NCBI GenBank assembly: GCA_016278615.1 | Contig: JADQBM010000022.1 | Coordinates: forward strand, 1-43,408 | Origin: Clostridia bacterium | GTDB taxonomy: Bacteria; Bacillota; Clostridia; Peptostreptococcales; JAAYPU01 | Reading direction: 5' to 3' | Length of the DNA stretch: 43,408 nucleotides | Shown here: in pieces, positions 7,534 to 16,479 of the stretch | Layout: every line of letters starts with the position of its first letter | Numbering within the stretch: position 1 is the stretch's first letter | Program-made: the position numbers and the translations under genes | The notes under the pieces: generated by a model | Seen by the model: only the letters and a program-made list of their open reading frames with translations | What the model was told of the DNA's origin: nothing | Database searches by the model: none

Positions 7534-9072
7534 TTATTTTGCGTATTCGATGGCTCTTGTCTCTCTAATAACGTTGACTTTTATCTGTCCTGGATACTCC
7601 AGTTCATCTTCTATCTTTTTGCTAATATCTCTTGCTAAGAACACAATTTCTTCGTCTGACATTTCTTCGGGTTTAACAATAATTCTTACTTCTCTACCAG
7701 CTTGTATCGCAAATGATTTCTCTACACCTGTTGCAGAATTTGCTATTTCCTCAAGCTTCTGTAGCCTTTTAATATATGTTTCTAAAGTTTCTCTTCGCGC
7801 TCCTGGTCTTGCTGCAGATAATGCATCTGCGGCAGAGATCAATACCGCTTCTAAGTTCTTCGGCTCATAATCTCCATGATGGGATGCCATTGAATTAATC
7901 ACTTGTTCTGATTCTTTGTATCTTCTCAGAAGGTCCATCCCAATATCAACATGGGTTCCTTCAACTTCGTGATCTACGGCTTTTCCAATATCATGAAGGA
8001 GTCCTGCTCTTTTAGCTAACTTAATATCCAGCCCCAACTCGGCAGCCATAAGCCCTGAAAGATGGGCGACTTCAAGAGAGTGTTTTAAAATATTTTGTCC
8101 ATAACTTGTTCTGTATTTCAATCTTCCTAATAATTTAACCAGCTCAGGATGAAGGTTATGGATGCCCACATCAAATGTCGCCTGCTCACCCTCTTCTTTA
8201 ATGGTATTATTAACTTCTTTTTCTGCCTTTTCTACCATTTCTTCTATTCTTGTAGGATGAATCCTTCCATCCACGATTAACTTTTCAAGAGCAATCCTTG
8301 CAATCTCACGTCTAATAGGATCAAATCCCGATAAGATAACAGCTTCAGGCGTATCATCGATAATTAAATCAATCCCTGTTAAAGTTTCAATAGCTCTTAT
8401 GTTTCTACCTTCTCTTCCGATAATTCTTCCCTTCATTTCATCATTGGGAAGTGGAACCACCGATACGGTACTCTCTGCTATATGATCTGCTGCACATTTT
8501 TGTATAGAAGTCGTAATAATTTCTCTAGCCCTTTTATCTGCTTCTTCCTTGGTTTTTTGTTCGATATCTTTAATCATAACAGCAGATTCATGCCTTACTT
8601 CCTTCTCAATAATCGACAACAATAAATCCTTAGCCTCTTCTGTAGAGTATCCAGAGATTCTTTCTAGTTCTTCAATTTGCTTTTTATGCAATTCTGTTAA
8701 TTCTTGCTGCTTATTATATATCTGCGTCTCTTGATGAATAATGTTGTCTTCTTTCTTTTCTAAGTTTTCTTGCTTTTTATCTATGTTCTCTTCTTTTTGA
8801 ATCAGTCTTCGTTCTTGTCGCTGCATTTCTGAACGACGGTCTCTTATTTCTTTTTCAATCTCAATTCTAAGACGATGTGCATCTTCCCTTGCTTCAATGG
8901 TAATTTCTTTTTTAATGGTTTCTGCTTTGTTCTCTGCATCTAACATGATATTCTTTGCTTTTTGTTCAGCACTACTGATTTTTCTCTCGCCAATTGTTTT
9001 TCTGAGTATATATCCAATCAGAAAACCGATAATTATACTTATAATTCCTGTGAATATAGCTGCGTTGTTAAT
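7534..9072 (-). CDS. rny: Ribonuclease Y, with an apparent ATT start codon
   Basis: RNase Y is the membrane-anchored endonuclease that starts mRNA decay in Firmicutes. Numbering from the proposed start, a membrane helix lies at about residues 5-22, a long coiled coil to about 200, a KH domain near 215-270 ([15 protein letters not shown]), and an HD domain with His331 and HD360-361 ([18 protein letters not shown]). The first ATG (8946) would remove the membrane helix and leave 470 residues. The in-frame upstream sequence encodes a perfect family N terminus ([20 protein letters not shown]), bounded by a TAA at 9090-9088. There is no ATG, GTG or TTG in that stretch. TAAAGGAGGT sits eight bases before ATT at 9072, giving 512 residues, normal for RNase Y. 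Confidence 0.9.
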   Translation of the reverse strand: MNNAAIFTGIISIIIGFLIGYILRKTIGERKISSAEQKAKNIMLDAENKAETIKKEITIEAREDAHRLRIEIEKEIRDRRSEMQRQERRLIQKEENIDKKQENLEKKEDNIIHQETQIYNKQQELTELHKKQIEELERISGYSTEEAKDLLLSIIEKEVRHESAVMIKDIEQKTKEEADKRAREIITTSIQKCAADHIAESTVSVVPLPNDEMKGRIIGREGRNIRAIETLTGIDLIIDDTPEAVILSGFDPIRREIARIALEKLIVDGRIHPTRIEEMVEKAEKEVNNTIKEEGEQATFDVGIHNLHPELVKLLGRLKYRTSYGQNILKHSLEVAHLSGLMAAELGLDIKLAKRAGLLHDIGKAVDHEVEGTHVDIGMDLLRRYKESEQVINSMASHHGDYEPKNLEAVLISAADALSAARPGARRETLETYIKRLQKLEEIANSATGVEKSFAIQAGREVRIIVKPEEMSDEEIVFLARDISKKIEDELEYPGQIKVNVIRETRAIEYAK

Positions 9073-9111
9073 ATTGATACACCTCCTTTATATTCTATTT
9101 TTTACATGAAT

Positions 9112-9133
9112 ATGACCGAGTGTGCTCGGTCAT
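9112..9133 (-). other. Perfect hairpin in the rny 5' leader
   Basis: ATGACCGAG (9112-9120), loop TGTG, CTCGGTCAT (9125-9133): a 9-bp GC-rich stem. It lies about 40 nt upstream of the proposed rny start and downstream of the candidate promoter, so it would be in the leader mRNA. It is not followed by a T run on either strand, so it is not an ordinary terminator. Confidence 0.6.
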
Positions 9134-9195
9134 GATAATGCTTCCTAATCAATTTCATCACATCATTGGACCAGTTTATTACAGATATATATATA

Positions 9196-9224
9196 ATATT
9201 ATATTTTTTTTTATTTACTGTCAA
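9196..9224 (-). promoter_or_regulatory. Candidate sigma-A promoter of rny
   Basis: On the minus strand TTGACA (9224-9219) is followed after 17 bases by TAATAT (9201-9196); an overlapping TATAAT gives a shorter 15-base spacer. The predicted leader is about 115 nt and contains the 9112-9133 hairpin. Confidence 0.55.
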
Positions 9225-9251
9225 GCAAAGTAAACAACCATGAAATAACAT

Positions 9252-9281
9252 TTGAGACATAGCCTTTATTTATGATATAAT
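9252..9281 (+). promoter_or_regulatory. Candidate sigma-A promoter of rodA
   Basis: TTGAGA (9252-9257), an 18-base spacer, then TATAAT (9276-9281) with an extended-10 TG at 9273-9274. The rodA ATG is 33 bp downstream. Confidence 0.6.
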
Positions 9282-9314
9282 GAGCTGAAATATTTGTTGA
9301 ATAGAGGTTTTCCT

Positions 9315-10421
9315 ATGTTTGAAAAAAACATACTTAAAAATATAGATCTTTTTTTAGTAGCCTTAGTCTTTATTTTGTTTATTATTGGCATTATTTTAAT
9401 TGGAAGCACATCATATGATACCACTTTTCATATCACACGTGAAATTAAAGTTCAATCATTGGCCTTTATTCTTGGAATTATTGCCATTGGAATTATTCTT
9501 CTTTTTGATTACAGTATTTTTGAAAGTCTTGATAAGGTATTGTATATTACCTGTATCTTGCTGTTATTGGCCGTGTATATTCCAGGAATTGGAAAAGTTC
9601 AATATGGTGCAAGAGGATGGATTGATTTAGGACCTATCGATATGCAACCTTCAGAAATTGTTAAAATAATTTTTATTTTGGCCTTTGCAAAATATCTCTC
9701 AAATAATGAAGGCTCTCTAACTTCTTTAAAAGGAGTTGCTTTCGCAGGATTGTATTGCGCCCCAGTTATTTTCCTTATATTAATCGAACCAGATTTGGGA
9801 AATGCCGCAGTCTTATCCATTATATCTATTGGGATGATTTTTGCTGCAGGCATAGATTATAAACTATTTTTTAAAATAACGTCGGTTGGTGTTGTCTCTG
9901 TTCCCATTTTATATCGTTTATTAGAAGAACATCAAAGAATAAGAATTGAGGCTTATTTGAATCCTGAGGATTTGTCTTTGCCAGGTAATTATCAGGTTTG
10001 GAATTCTAAGGTTGCCATTGGATCAGGAAATTTGTTTGGAAAAGGCCTATTCAATGGCACTCAAAAAAAGCTTAAGTTTTTACCCGTTCAGGAATCGGAC
10101 TTTATCTTTGCCGTTCTATCGGAGGAATTTGGTTTTATAGGAGGCACATTTGTTATTTCAATTTACCTTCTATTTCTTTCTCGTCTCGTCTTAATCGCAA
10201 AAAGAGCAAAGGACACTTATGGCAGACTTGTTGTGGTAGGCATTATTTCTATGTTTGCTTTTCAAATATTTGAAAACATTGGAATGACCATGGGATTAAT
10301 GCCTGTAACAGGGATCACTTTACCCTTTATAAGCTACGGAGGCAGTTCCATCCTCACCAATATGATTGCCTTAGGAATTGCCTTAAACATCGGAATGCGC
10401 CATCACACCATTAACTTCTAA
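9315..10421 (+). CDS. rodA: SEDS peptidoglycan polymerase RodA (FtsW/RodA/SpoVE family)
   Basis: RodA is a multi-pass glycosyltransferase that extends glycan strands for cell elongation together with a class B PBP and MreBCD. The 368-residue protein has about ten hydrophobic segments and the signatures GARGWIDLGPIDMQPSEIVK, LIEPDLGNAAVL and ITLPFISYGGSS. The long extracellular loop contains AIGSGNLFGKGLFNGTQ and FLPVQESDFIFAVLSEEFGF. The ATG at 9315 has AGAGG seven bases upstream; an earlier TTG at 9294 lacks a ribosome site. It converges on the operon that ends with mrdA and minD. Elsewhere rodA often follows minD in the same direction, so here the gene is inverted relative to that order. 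Confidence 0.9.
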   Translation: MFEKNILKNIDLFLVALVFILFIIGIILIGSTSYDTTFHITREIKVQSLAFILGIIAIGIILLFDYSIFESLDKVLYITCILLLLAVYIPGIGKVQYGARGWIDLGPIDMQPSEIVKIIFILAFAKYLSNNEGSLTSLKGVAFAGLYCAPVIFLILIEPDLGNAAVLSIISIGMIFAAGIDYKLFFKITSVGVVSVPILYRLLEEHQRIRIEAYLNPEDLSLPGNYQVWNSKVAIGSGNLFGKGLFNGTQKKLKFLPVQESDFIFAVLSEEFGFIGGTFVISIYLLFLSRLVLIAKRAKDTYGRLVVVGIISMFAFQIFENIGMTMGLMPVTGITLPFISYGGSSILTNMIALGIALNIGMRHHTINF

Positions 10422-10462
10422 AAAGGTCATTGACGGAGAAAACAACCAGCTACTATAAAAAA

Positions 10463-10531
10463 GATTTTGCACTTGACGCAAAATCCTCCTTAACTCTTAT
10501 CTATTATCAGTTATCTCTTATCTTTCATTTA
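10463..10531. repeat. Half element overlapping the 3' end of minD
   Basis: Hairpin GATTTTGC (10463-10470), ACTTGAC, GCAAAATC (10478-10485), then CTCCTTAACTC and heptads TTATCTA, TTATCAG, TTATCTC, TTATCTT, TCATTTA (10497-10531). A TCATTTC unit also follows the TTATCTN run in the elements at 7162 and 7472, so TCATTTA here belongs to the array. That unit contains the minD stop codon (TGA on the minus strand) and the preceding codon. Confidence 0.85.
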
Positions 10532-11268
10532 TTAAACAACGGTATCTCTTCCCCAATAATCCTGCATGCCATTTCTCTGAAAATTGTTTCATATTCTGTC
10601 CCTAATCTTGAAGCGATTGGCGTTCCACAATTCATTGACACAAAAATGTTTTCATCTTCTTTTACGACACCAAGGGGCCTATGTTTTAATGTATTTATGA
10701 TGTAATCAATTTCAGGCAATATACCTTTTCTAATAAGATTAGAACGAATTTTATTCAATACAACCATAATCTTTCTATTTCCACTTTTTTCTAAATCCCG
10801 AATAATTCTATCTGCATCTCTGACTGCTGCAATTTCAGAAGTCGTTACCACAATAACAGCGTCAGCGCTTTCAACAGCATTTCGATAACCATTTTCTATT
10901 CCAGGTGGCGAATCAATTATGATATAATCAAATTTTTCTTTTAAATTCTTACACAAAACTTTCATTTGTATTGGCGTAATTGTATTTTTATCTCTCGTTT
11001 GAGAAGAAGACATGAGATACAAATTTTCAAATCGCTTATCTTTTATAAGAGCTTGTCTTACTCTGCATAATCCTTCGATAACATCTACCCAATCATAAAC
11101 GATCATACTTTCCATTCCAAGGGCAATATCTAAATTTCTTAAGCCAATATCTGCATCAAGAATAACCACGTTCTTTTTCATAAGTGCCAAGGCAGCACCA
11201 ATATTTGTCGTAACAGTGGTTTTTCCCACGCCCCCTTTTCCAGACACAACTGCAATTACTTCACCCAA
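10525..11268 (-). CDS. minD: Septum site-determining ATPase MinD, lacking the membrane-targeting tail
   Basis: MinD is a ParA-type ATPase that normally binds the membrane and recruits MinC. The chosen TTG start (11268) gives MGEVIAVVSGKGGVGKTT, the classical MinD N terminus with a deviant Walker A at residues 9-17, and follows GGAGGG by seven bases. DADIGLRNLDIALGME and IDSPPGIENGYRNAVESAD are the further family motifs. The product is 247 residues and ends GEEIPLFNK. Family members usually continue for about 15-20 residues with an amphipathic helix that binds membrane; it is missing here. The last codons lie in a heptad repeat. No minC or minE is beside it: mrdA is 25 bp upstream and rodA lies convergent downstream. 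Confidence 0.9.
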   Translation of the reverse strand: MGEVIAVVSGKGGVGKTTVTTNIGAALALMKKNVVILDADIGLRNLDIALGMESMIVYDWVDVIEGLCRVRQALIKDKRFENLYLMSSSQTRDKNTITPIQMKVLCKNLKEKFDYIIIDSPPGIENGYRNAVESADAVIVVTTSEIAAVRDADRIIRDLEKSGNRKIMVVLNKIRSNLIRKGILPEIDYIINTLKHRPLGVVKEDENIFVSMNCGTPIASRLGTEYETIFREMACRIIGEEIPLFNK

Positions 11269-11293
11269 AACAAATCCCTCCATTTACATAAAA

Positions 11294-14050
11294 TCATTTG
11301 ACTAAATGATTTCCAAAATCCAATTCACTATACTCATTATTAAGTCCTAAATACTCAGCGATTATCTCTCGAGCTACAGGTGCAGCATAACTCCCATGTC
11401 CTCCCTGAAACAACAAAACAGCCACTGCAATTTGAGAATCCTCATAAGGTGCATAGCTAACAAACCATGCGAAATCCTCGTAATCGTCTTTATAGGCATC
11501 TATTGTATTTGTGTTTACTTTACCGTTACTGAGTCTTATTACAGCACTTCTAACAGCGGTGTTTTCTGATGTATATTGTTCTGGATATTCTATCATCAAT
11601 CGATTCATTTCTGCTTCCACTTCTTCAAATGTCAAAGATGAATTAATCCAGCCCAAATATTTCTTAATATACGCTACTTCATCTATAGGTTGCATTTTTC
11701 CTGAACGTTCGGCAGTTCCTGTTTTCCCCCCACTTTCTATGGGAAAATTACCAAATATACCTCGTGCTGTACCTCTTGACCCAGAAGTAACACGATTCAT
11801 ACCCTTTTTAATATGTTCAAGATTTTGAGGGTCATTTAGCTCTATTTGATAATCATAATTATCATCTGGAATTTTCTCAATCGTTGTATCTTCTATACCT
11901 TTAAGAAGTGTAACCTTATGTTTATAGCCGCCATTTGCAATGGTAGCAACATAATTTGCCATTTCCAGAGGTGTATAAGCATGGTCACCTTGTCCGATAG
12001 CAAGATTTAATGTGTCCCCAGTTCCCCATGTGGCCATGTTGAAATACGAATACTTTATCAAATCAGAAAGCTCATACACTCTATCAGATTGTACCTCAAG
12101 TTCTTTCAGTCGTTCAACCAGTTGATTTCTAGTAGGATTTTCTTCTGTCCAACTTAAGATTTTATTAATCCTATCACTTAGTATGGTTTCATCAGAAGCA
12201 ATTTCTGATCCAAAATAGTAGGTAGCATTACTTTTTAATCTGCTTCTTAAATTGCTCTTTGTAACAGCAATCTTTTTCTTCTCACTGGGAACTCCAACAC
12301 TGGTTTCGGGGATTTCTATACCTGTTTTGTTCCCCAATCCAAAATCTGACGACATTTTCATGACATCTTCAACGGTCATATTTATGGGAAGCTGGACGCC
12401 TTTATAGTAATCATATCGGGACATAAGATTATAAAAATAGTAATTACATGATACCTCAAGAGCACTAAAAATGTCCACATACCCATGACTCCCTCTACGG
12501 GTGTTCCAAAGGCCACAAGCAAAGGTCCTATCCCCTAACCTGATAACGCCACCATCATAGAGTTTTGCAAAAGGGCTTAATCCATTTTCCAACGCTGCAA
12601 GCCCCACTAACATTTTATAGGCCGAGCCAGGCTGCACAGCAGTTCTTGTAGCAATATTATACAAAGGGACAGGTGACATTGGATCTCTGGGGTTCTTATC
12701 TTGTACACTACTCCAATCATCTTCTGATATACCTAAAGAGAACATATTGGGATCAAAAGCAGGATAACTGGCCATAGCTAAAACTTCACCTGTTTTTACA
12801 TCTAAAGCAACTACAGCTCCTGAATTTGCATTTGGAAACTCAGAATAATTATAATTCCCCCATTTGCTTTCGAATTGACCTCCAATTCTTATTTGCTCCA
12901 GTGCCTTCTTAAGTGAATCCTCTGCTACTTTCTGCAATTTGGCATCAAGGGTTAAATAAATATTCTTACCTTTTTCGGGACTTGATTCTTCTATGGTTTT
13001 AATCAATCTTCCGAAAGCATCTACTTCAACATGTTGAATACCATCTATGCCTTTAAGCTCCGATTCATATGCTTTTTCAATGCCATCTTTCCCAACAAGG
13101 TCCGAAGGGAAATATCCCAATTCACTGCCATACGTCTCTTTTTCACTTTCCGATATTCTACCTAAGTATCCTAAGATATGAGCAGCCATTTCCCCGTATG
13201 GATAGTGCCTTACGGGTTCTACAACAACCTCTATTCCCGGCAAATCGAATCGTTTTTCTTCCAAAGTAATGGTGGTCTGCTCTGAAGCATCCATAGCCAA
13301 TTTAACAGGGTGGTATTTCCTGTAACCTTGTGATACAAGTTCATTTCTTATAATCATAATCTTTCGTGCTTCAACATCATTATACTCTTTTTTTATTTCA
13401 AATTTGTCTTTGAACTGCTTAAAAGCTTCTTCTGCTGTCAAATCTAGATCCAGATTGTAATTTCCTAAAAAAACGTCCTTTTCCAACTCTTGTAGGTATT
13501 TTATCTGCTTAACTGAAATAGGAGGGAAAAGATTGTATTTGTTTTGAAGTTCCAACTGTGCTTCATATCTATCTAAATCTTCACTGATGTTATATCGCAC
13601 CCTCAGCTCATTAAAGGCTTTATCAGCAGAAAAGTCAATAGACATTCCTTGAGAAGTTAGCCATTTCTCAACGCTTTTTTCATAGGTGTAGATAAACTTA
13701 TCCCCTTCAATTAATATTGGGAAATTGTCAATATATTGATCTCCATTTTCCTCAAGTATGTTGAGCAACTCGATGGCAATTTCATTAATTTGTTCGTCGA
13801 TGAGGTTATTTCTCATTATTTGAACAACAAAACTTGGTTTATTTCCAGCTAATACACGACCGTATCGATCTAAAATTTCTCCTCTGGGTGCTAAAGTATA
13901 GATTTGTTTTACTCGAATATTATCCGAAGCATTTCTCCATTCTTCACCATTAACTATGGTAAGAGAAAAAAGCCTTATAACAAGGCTACTCATTAAGAAT
14001 ACAATCATTATCATTATTTGATTATTTCGGTTACTTAACCATTTTCTCAT
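11294..14050 (-). CDS. mrdA: Class B penicillin-binding protein 2 (elongasome transpeptidase)
   Basis: This transpeptidase works with RodA in side-wall synthesis. It has an N-terminal membrane helix (residues 10-30), a dimerisation domain starting APRGEILDRYGRVLAGNKP, and a transpeptidase domain with SAYK (Ser476, Lys479), SCN (Ser534-Asn536) and KTG (Lys776-Gly778). At 918 residues it is long. An extra charged helical segment lies around residues 150-250, and about 80 extra residues lie between SCN and KTG, including LSWTEENPTRNQLVERLKEL. Long PBP2 forms occur in Clostridia. It is 12 bp after mreD in the same operon. A ribosome site AGGGTGAC precedes the ATG. Confidence 0.93.
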   Translation of the reverse strand: MRKWLSNRNNQIMIMIVFLMSSLVIRLFSLTIVNGEEWRNASDNIRVKQIYTLAPRGEILDRYGRVLAGNKPSFVVQIMRNNLIDEQINEIAIELLNILEENGDQYIDNFPILIEGDKFIYTYEKSVEKWLTSQGMSIDFSADKAFNELRVRYNISEDLDRYEAQLELQNKYNLFPPISVKQIKYLQELEKDVFLGNYNLDLDLTAEEAFKQFKDKFEIKKEYNDVEARKIMIIRNELVSQGYRKYHPVKLAMDASEQTTITLEEKRFDLPGIEVVVEPVRHYPYGEMAAHILGYLGRISESEKETYGSELGYFPSDLVGKDGIEKAYESELKGIDGIQHVEVDAFGRLIKTIEESSPEKGKNIYLTLDAKLQKVAEDSLKKALEQIRIGGQFESKWGNYNYSEFPNANSGAVVALDVKTGEVLAMASYPAFDPNMFSLGISEDDWSSVQDKNPRDPMSPVPLYNIATRTAVQPGSAYKMLVGLAALENGLSPFAKLYDGGVIRLGDRTFACGLWNTRRGSHGYVDIFSALEVSCNYYFYNLMSRYDYYKGVQLPINMTVEDVMKMSSDFGLGNKTGIEIPETSVGVPSEKKKIAVTKSNLRSRLKSNATYYFGSEIASDETILSDRINKILSWTEENPTRNQLVERLKELEVQSDRVYELSDLIKYSYFNMATWGTGDTLNLAIGQGDHAYTPLEMANYVATIANGGYKHKVTLLKGIEDTTIEKIPDDNYDYQIELNDPQNLEHIKKGMNRVTSGSRGTARGIFGNFPIESGGKTGTAERSGKMQPIDEVAYIKKYLGWINSSLTFEEVEAEMNRLMIEYPEQYTSENTAVRSAVIRLSNGKVNTNTIDAYKDDYEDFAWFVSYAPYEDSQIAVAVLLFQGGHGSYAAPVAREIIAEYLGLNNEYSELDFGNHLVK

Positions 14051-14062
14051 ATTGTCACCCTA

Positions 14063-14554
14063 CTATCTATAATAGCTATAAGAATGAAATCTACTAATCA
14101 ATAACTTGTAAATAAATATAGCAACTGCCATATCGTAAAATATCTCAATTAAATAGATTGTTTTAATCATATAGAAAAATCCAAAGTCGGTATTGAAAAA
14201 ACTCATAAAAACCCAGTAAGCTAAATGATAATACGTAACACCAAGAAATGTAATAATAGCAGGTGTAAACAGTGTATCTTTATAGATATACCGCTTCATT
14301 TCATAGATAATGAGACCTGCAGTAAAATAAACAAACGCAGCTACTCCAATAATCTGTCCAAAAAAAATATCCTGGACAAGCCCAAATAAAACACCATACA
14401 CAACACCATAATATTCTTCATATAAAAAAGAAATAATAATAACTAAAACCAGAGTTGTATTGGGAATAACCCCAAAGATTTCAAAAAAATGAAACAAGGT
14501 CGTTTGAAGAATAAAGTTAAGAAAAAACACGATAAATACCGTTAAATAATTCAT
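14063..14554 (-). CDS. mreD: Rod shape-determining protein MreD
   Basis: MreD is a small integral membrane partner of MreC and RodA. The 163-residue protein is almost entirely hydrophobic with five or six membrane segments, starting MNYLTVFIVFFLNFILQTTLF and including FLYEEYYGVVYGVLFGLVQDIFFG. The FGLVQDIFFG stretch is characteristic of the family. It has little other sequence signature, and the call rests on this pattern plus its position between mreC and mrdA. Confidence 0.88.
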   Translation of the reverse strand: MNYLTVFIVFFLNFILQTTLFHFFEIFGVIPNTTLVLVIIISFLYEEYYGVVYGVLFGLVQDIFFGQIIGVAAFVYFTAGLIIYEMKRYIYKDTLFTPAIITFLGVTYYHLAYWVFMSFFNTDFGFFYMIKTIYLIEIFYDMAVAIFIYKLLISRFHSYSYYR

Positions 14555-14582
14555 AAAATTTCACCAACCAACCCTGATCTTC

Positions 14583-15404
14583 TTAATAGTTTATCACCAA
14601 AACCTTATCAATATTTTTAAAATAAACATAAGGTTCAACAGATACTGTTTTTAAAAGCTTATTCTCATCTTTCACTACTTCTTTAACAGTTCCAATAGAA
14701 ATACCTTCTGGAAACATGCCTAATCCAGAAGTAATAATCTCGTCCCCTACAAGGACATCTGCATCTGGATCAAGTAAGTATCCGTTTAATCCGCCACTTC
14801 CGTTTCCAGATACAATTCCAATATATTTTGTATCGCGTAGTATTTTGAAACTCACTGAATTGGAATCATCTACTATGGACACGATCTTAGACCAGTTGTC
14901 TCCAATTTCATAAATTTTGCCTACCAGTCCATCTCCATTAATGACAACAGCATTTTCGGCGATACCTTGGTTATTTCCTGCATTAATGGTAAAAGTATTG
15001 AACCAATTACTTCCATCTTTAGCTATGGCATCCGCCGTTATATGACTTCCGCTATTCTCTGGCGAAATATAATTCAAAGCATCCTCTAACTGTTTCATCA
15101 ACTCAAAATCATTTCGATTTAGTTTTGTATTAATAATCTCTTTTTTTAGGCCCGCTACTTCCTCTTTAAGTGCCTCATTTTCTATGAGTATTCTCCTAAA
15201 TGTAAAAATACCTGAAATTCCTCTGCTTAAGCCGTTACTGGCTTTCACAAAGGGTTCTTGAAACATCGTAATGATATTACCGATTTTCTTTTCAGGGCCT
15301 GTAGTCTCATAATCGTACAGATACGACATAGACATTACAATAACTAGAATAATCGTAATGACTGTTACCACCACAAGCACCTTATGTTTTATAATCCACC
15401 TCAT
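14583..15404 (-). CDS. mreC: Rod shape-determining protein MreC
   Basis: MreC is a bitopic protein whose extracellular part organises the elongation machinery. In 273 residues it shows a membrane helix (about 8-28), a coiled coil (LIENEALKEEVAGLKKEIINTKLN), and the beta-rich domain with DGLVGKIYEIGDNWSKIVSIVDDSNSVS and ITSGLGMFPEGISIGTVKEV, both family hallmarks. GTGGTG lies shortly before the ATG. It is 12 bp downstream of mreB and 28 bp upstream of mreD. Confidence 0.94.
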   Translation of the reverse strand: MRWIIKHKVLVVVTVITIILVIVMSMSYLYDYETTGPEKKIGNIITMFQEPFVKASNGLSRGISGIFTFRRILIENEALKEEVAGLKKEIINTKLNRNDFELMKQLEDALNYISPENSGSHITADAIAKDGSNWFNTFTINAGNNQGIAENAVVINGDGLVGKIYEIGDNWSKIVSIVDDSNSVSFKILRDTKYIGIVSGNGSGGLNGYLLDPDADVLVGDEIITSGLGMFPEGISIGTVKEVVKDENKLLKTVSVEPYVYFKNIDKVLVINY

Positions 15405-15416
15405 AGCTACACCACT

Positions 15417-16451
15417 TTAATATCTTTTGATTCTGGTCCCTTTCTTTTTCATTTTTTCTATATGATCAACACTAATGCCTGTACCTAAAGCAACGCATTC
15501 TAAGGGATTTTCAGAAATAATAACTTTAATTCCTGTTTCTTCAGCTAATAGTATATCTAAGCCTTTTAATAATGCACCGCCCCCTGTTAGAACAATTCCA
15601 CTTTCAATAATATCTGCAGAAAGTTCTGGCGGGGCATTCTCTAATGTGCTCCTTACACCATTTACAATGGTATGAACAGGTTCATCAAGGGCTTTCATGA
15701 TTTCTTTAGCCGTAAAAGAAACAGTTCGAGGTAATCCGGACACCAAATCCCTGCCTCTGATTTCAAGACTATTGGTCTCATCTGTGTCATCTAAATAAGC
15801 ACATCCTATTTTCATCTTGACTTCTTCGGCAGTCCGATCGCCGATTAAAAGATTGAAGTTTCTTTTTGCATGTTGAATGATACTTTCATCCATTTTATCG
15901 CCACCTACTCTAAGAGAAATACTTGTAACAATACCTCCTAAAGATATGACTGCAATATCTGTGGTTCCTCCACCGATATCTACTACCATACTTCCTCTTG
16001 GTTCTTCAACTGGGAGTCCAGCCCCAATAGCAGCCGCCATGGGTTCTTCTAAAATGTAAACTTCTTTTGCACCTGCCTGATAGGCTGCTTCTTCAACGGC
16101 GCGTCTTTCCACATCCGTTACCCCGGAAGGGACACCCACCACAACTCGTGGCCGTAATAAAAAAGATGATGAAATAGAGGAACTAATAAGATGTTTTAGC
16201 ATGGTTTGAGTAATATCAAAATCAGCAATAACACCATCTTTTAAAGGACGTATGGCTTTAATATTTCCTGGTGTACGTCCTATCATCATTTTTGCTTTAT
16301 TCCCAACAGCAAGAACTTGACCAGTGTTCTCATCTATGGCCACAACGGAAGGTTCTCTTACAGTAATACCTTGTCCCTTTACAAACACCAATGTATTAGC
16401 AGTCCCTAAATCAACACCTATATCTCTATTTAAAAAACTAAAAAATTTCAT
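15417..16451 (-). CDS. mreB: Rod shape-determining actin homologue MreB
   Basis: MreB forms membrane-bound filaments that steer peptidoglycan synthesis. The 344-residue protein shows the actin-fold motifs [19 protein letters not shown] (phosphate 1), [18 protein letters not shown] (phosphate 2) and [14 protein letters not shown] (adenosine). The start at 16451 ([16 protein letters not shown]) is the family start; the longer frame would add 25 residues that overlap radC. The best ribosome site, AAAGGAG, is 13 bases upstream, which is longer than usual. It lies 28 bp after radC. Confidence 0.95.
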   Translation of the reverse strand: MKFFSFLNRDIGVDLGTANTLVFVKGQGITVREPSVVAIDENTGQVLAVGNKAKMMIGRTPGNIKAIRPLKDGVIADFDITQTMLKHLISSSISSSFLLRPRVVVGVPSGVTDVERRAVEEAAYQAGAKEVYILEEPMAAAIGAGLPVEEPRGSMVVDIGGGTTDIAVISLGGIVTSISLRVGGDKMDESIIQHAKRNFNLLIGDRTAEEVKMKIGCAYLDDTDETNSLEIRGRDLVSGLPRTVSFTAKEIMKALDEPVHTIVNGVRSTLENAPPELSADIIESGIVLTGGGALLKGLDILLAEETGIKVIISENPLECVALGTGISVDHIEKMKKKGTRIKRY

Positions 16452-16479
16452 CTTTATTCTTATGCTCCTTTCAAAACCG

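Noticed and set aside
7175-7870. Open frames of 71 residues (minus) and 153 residues (plus) over the 7-kb repeat region and rny
   Set aside because: They read through heptad repeats or antisense to rny, have low-complexity products (LLSIIFYLS-type) and no ribosome site.
10430-10705. 91-residue plus-strand frame after rodA
   Set aside because: It reads through the repeat and antisense to minD, without a ribosome site or recognisable domain.
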